Assembly: GCA_029250685.1 (NCBI GenBank)
Contig: JAQXEU010000029.1
Location: forward strand, 1 to 45,060
From: Polaribacter sp.
Lineage (GTDB): Bacteria > Bacteroidota > Bacteroidia > Flavobacteriales > Flavobacteriaceae
DNA length: 45,060 bases
Direction: 5' to 3'
Part shown: in pieces, positions 42,871 through 45,060 of the stretch
Position numbering within the stretch: position 1 is the stretch's first letter
How the letters are laid out: each line of letters opens with the position of its first letter
Notes under the pieces: model-generated
The model's input: only the letters and a program-made list of their open reading frames with translations
Told to the model about the DNA's origin: nothing
The model's database searches: none
Program-made: the position numbers and the translations under genes

Positions 42871-44213
42871 ATTTAAAAAACATTCATAACGTTTATTTTA
42901 TTGGTGTCGGTGGAATCGGCATGAGTGCTCTTGCTCGTTATTTTAAAGCAAATGGTAAAAATGTTGGCGGTTACGATAAAACTCAAACTACAATTACAAA
43001 CGGTTTACAGGAATTAGGAATAGTAATTCATTTTGAAGATGCGGTTGCTAATATTCCGAAAGAAATTTTATCAAAAGAAAAAACGTTGGTTGTTTATACG
43101 CCAGCAATTCCGAAGAATCATTTAGAATATAATTTTTTAAAAGATGAAGGTTTTACAATTTTAAAACGTGCAGAAATTTTAGGAAAAATAACCGAAAACA
43201 CATTTTGTTTAGCTGTTGCTGGAACACATGGAAAAACGACAACTTCGTCAATTTTAGGGCACATTATGCAGCCAAGTAAAGCCACTTCTTTTTTAGGTGG
43301 AATTACAGAAAATTATAATTCGAATTTAATTCTAGGAGAAGATAAAATTTCTGTTGTTGAAGCAGATGAATTTGATCGTTCATTTTTACAATTATCGCCA
43401 AATATTGCGTGCATCACTTCGATGGATGCAGATCATTTAGATATTTATGGAGAACATGAAGAGCTGATAAAGTCGTTTAATGATTTTTCTGATAAAGTTT
43501 CTGATAAAATGATTGTTGCAAAAGGTTTACCGATAGATGGCTTAACCTATGCAATTGAAGAAGCTGCAGATTATAAAGCATATAATTTAAAAATTGAAAA
43601 GGGGAAATATATTTTCGATGCAAAAACACCAAACGATGTTGTAAAAAATATTGAATTGAGTTTGCCAGGAAAGCATAATGTTATGAATGCTTTAGTTGCT
43701 TTAGCGATGGCAAATGAATATGGGATTCCACTAGAAATAATTAAAAGTCAATTAAAAACATTTAAAGGTGTTCAACGTAGGTTTTCGTATAAAATAAATT
43801 CAGACAAATTGGTTTTGATTGATGATTACGCACATCACCCAACAGAAATAAAAGCAGTTGAAAATTCGGTTAGAGAAATGTATCCGAACGAAAAAGTATT
43901 AGCGGTTTTTCAGCCACATTTGTTTAGTAGAACAAAAGATTTTATTGATGATTTTGCCACTGAGCTTTCAAAGTTTGACGAATTGTTGCTGCTTGATATT
44001 TATCCGGCGAGAGAATTGCCAATTGAAGGGGTAAATTCAGATTGGTTACTAAATAAAATCGAATTAGAAAATAAAAAATTGATATCAAAAAAGAATGTTA
44101 TCATAGAAATTAAAAAATCAACCGCAAAAATTATAGTAATGATTGGCGCTGGAGATATTGGAGTGTTGATAAATGATGTTGTTTCAGAATTAAAACAAGT
44201 AGAAATATGTTAA
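42867..44213 (+). CDS. murC: UDP-MurNAc-L-Ala ligase MurC
   Basis: MurC adds L-alanine to UDP-MurNAc. The 448-residue protein has [11 protein letters not shown] (13-23), the ATP loop [11 protein letters not shown] (118-128), [24 protein letters not shown] and [10 protein letters not shown]. It begins at GTG within the murG stop (GTGA overlap). The stop overlaps the ftsQ start by seven bases. There is no ddl gene between murC and ftsQ, as usual in Bacteroidota. Confidence 0.95.
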   Translation: MNLKNIHNVYFIGVGGIGMSALARYFKANGKNVGGYDKTQTTITNGLQELGIVIHFEDAVANIPKEILSKEKTLVVYTPAIPKNHLEYNFLKDEGFTILKRAEILGKITENTFCLAVAGTHGKTTTSSILGHIMQPSKATSFLGGITENYNSNLILGEDKISVVEADEFDRSFLQLSPNIACITSMDADHLDIYGEHEELIKSFNDFSDKVSDKMIVAKGLPIDGLTYAIEEAADYKAYNLKIEKGKYIFDAKTPNDVVKNIELSLPGKHNVMNALVALAMANEYGIPLEIIKSQLKTFKGVQRRFSYKINSDKLVLIDDYAHHPTEIKAVENSVREMYPNEKVLAVFQPHLFSRTKDFIDDFATELSKFDELLLLDIYPARELPIEGVNSDWLLNKIELENKKLISKKNVIIEIKKSTAKIIVMIGAGDIGVLINDVVSELKQVEIC

Positions 44214-44932
44214 TGAAAAAAGCAATTACATATCTATTTTCTTTACTATTAATAGCCTCTTTGGCGTTTCTATATAGCTTTTCTTCTGTGAAAAATTTGA
44301 GCAAGAAAATTAAAAAAATCAACATCGAATTTACTGAAGGAAACAATGATTTTTTAACGCAAGAAATGGTTAATAAATTGTTAATACAAAATCGCGGAGC
44401 ACTTAAAAACCAACCGAAATCTGTTATAGATTTACAAGAGTTAGAGCAAACTGTACTTTTAAACCCGTATATAGAAAAAGCAACTGTCTTTTACACGATT
44501 GATGGTGTTTTAAAAACGGAAGTAAAACAACGTAAGCCAATAGCAAGAATTAATTCGATTGATTCATCTTACTATGTTGATAGACATGGATTTAAAATCC
44601 CGTTGTCAAGCAATTATTCAGCAAGAGTAATTTTGATAACAGGTGATATTGATAATGAAAATTTACAGGAATTTACACAGTTTGTAAATGTGATTTCTGC
44701 TGATAATTTTTTAAAAAAAGAGATTATCGGGATACATAAAACGCAGAAAAATGAATTCATTTTAAGCGTTAGAAGCGGACAATATAAAATTGAGTTTGGT
44801 TCTTTAGAGAAGACCAAGGTGAAATTCAAAAAATTAAAAGCTTTTTATAATAAAGCATTTGTTGATAAAACAATTGATCAGTACAAAACAATAAATTTAA
44901 AATATCACAACCAAGTTGTGTGCGGAAAATAA
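44207..44932 (+). CDS. ftsQ: Cell division protein FtsQ/DivIB
   Basis: The 241-residue bitopic protein has a basic N-terminus, a single membrane helix (about 5-22, ITYLFSLLLIASLAFLYSF), then a POTRA-like domain and a beta domain (PYIEKATVFYTIDGVLKTEVKQRKPIARI; SSYYVDRHGFKIPL). These fit FtsQ, which links FtsL/FtsB and FtsWI at the septum. The first ATG (44207) overlaps the murC stop; the second at 44213 would give MKKAIT and is an equally good start. Position between murC and ftsA supports the call. Confidence 0.86.
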   Translation: MLMKKAITYLFSLLLIASLAFLYSFSSVKNLSKKIKKINIEFTEGNNDFLTQEMVNKLLIQNRGALKNQPKSVIDLQELEQTVLLNPYIEKATVFYTIDGVLKTEVKQRKPIARINSIDSSYYVDRHGFKIPLSSNYSARVILITGDIDNENLQEFTQFVNVISADNFLKKEIIGIHKTQKNEFILSVRSGQYKIEFGSLEKTKVKFKKLKAFYNKAFVDKTIDQYKTINLKYHNQVVCGK

Positions 44933-44938
44933 AACAAG

Positions 44939-45060
44939 ATGGAAAACAATAAAATAGCTGTAGGTCTAGATATTGGTACAACCAAAATTGTTGCCATGAT
45001 TGGTAAAAAGAACGAATACGATAAATTAGAAATTTTAGGTATTGGTAAAGCTAAAAGTTT
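44939..45060 (+). CDS. ftsA: Cell division actin-like protein FtsA (5' end only)
   Basis: The frame starts at ATG 44939 and runs off the right edge. It reads MENNKIAVGLDIGTTKIVAM followed by IGKKNEYDKLEILGIGKAKS, the phosphate-1 motif of the actin-like ATPases and the usual N-terminus of FtsA, which anchors FtsZ to the membrane. Only about 40 residues are visible. It is six bases after ftsQ. Confidence 0.92.
   Translation, partial: MENNKIAVGLDIGTTKIVAMIGKKNEYDKLEILGIGKAKS

Noticed and set aside
1..45060. tRNA, rRNA, CRISPR arrays, insertion sequences or prophage genes
   Set aside because: No cloverleaf-like or repeat-spacer patterns, transposase or phage proteins were recognised on either strand.

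Overview
The window is an AT-rich, gene-dense chromosomal segment from a member of the Bacteroidota, almost certainly a marine Flavobacteriaceae (a Polaribacter/Tenacibaculum-like genome would fit; this is inference from gene content, not a species call). Evidence: TAnnTTTG-type -7 promoter elements instead of E. coli-like boxes, little Shine-Dalgarno sequence, signal peptides ending in ..NAQ/..QAQ, a flavobacterial division/cell-wall cluster order, and marine-type metabolism (alkane hydroxylase, arsenosugar genes, GH113 glycosidase). No rRNA, tRNA, CRISPR array or insertion sequence was found, and no gene-free stretch exceeds 300 bases.

Layout. (1) 1-2395: the 5' part of a GH3-type acyl-adenylating enzyme (minus), then a DUF2797 protein and a true nitrilase (plus). 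(2) 2337-9353, minus: six genes joined by 1-4 base overlaps or gaps. They encode an FAD-dependent NAD(P)H oxidoreductase, a membrane polyferredoxin, a YwqK/MORN-like secreted protein, two family-2 glycosyltransferases and a GT-C membrane glycosyltransferase, so a redox pair is fused to a polyprenyl-phosphate-sugar/glycan module. (3) 9510-14337, plus: an outer-membrane barrel-like protein, a GH113-like lipoprotein glycosidase, a tandem universal stress protein, an unknown lipoprotein and a small BamA/TamA-like protein. (4) 14334-19573, minus: an arsenosugar biosynthesis cluster (arsM, purine nucleoside phosphorylase, TIGR04282-type glycosyltransferase, rhodanese, radical SAM arsS, a CxxC peroxidase-like protein, a DUF547 protein). 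(5) 19641-24898: a queuosine-precursor-type transporter, fabD with a strong bidirectional terminator, a frameshifted corA, galE and a DegT-family aminotransferase. (6) 25008-32649: a penicillin acylase-family enzyme (plus), then a minus-strand run of alpha/beta hydrolase, EngB, pseudouridine synthase, AlkB alkane hydroxylase, aldehyde dehydrogenase and nitroreductase. (7) 32786-45060, plus: the dcw cluster mraZ-rsmH-ftsL-ftsI-murE-mraY-murD-ftsW-murG-murC-ftsQ-ftsA, preceded by three 10-bp-phased MraZ boxes.

How they work together. In the arsenic cluster, ArsM would methylate arsenite and ArsS would add a 5'-deoxyadenosyl group to dimethylarsenite. The nucleoside phosphorylase, which carries Asp where canonical trimeric PNPs have Asn, could then remove adenine, and the GT-A-fold protein could act on the resulting sugar. 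AlkB and the aldehyde dehydrogenase represent two steps of terminal alkane oxidation. The dcw cluster makes lipid II and the septal synthase. The main items for a second look are the arsenosugar cluster (PNP specificity residue, Cys form of ArsS, 12-A tract in arsS, palindrome at the arsM promoter), the split corA with a GTN instead of GMN motif, and the redox-glycosyltransferase operon.
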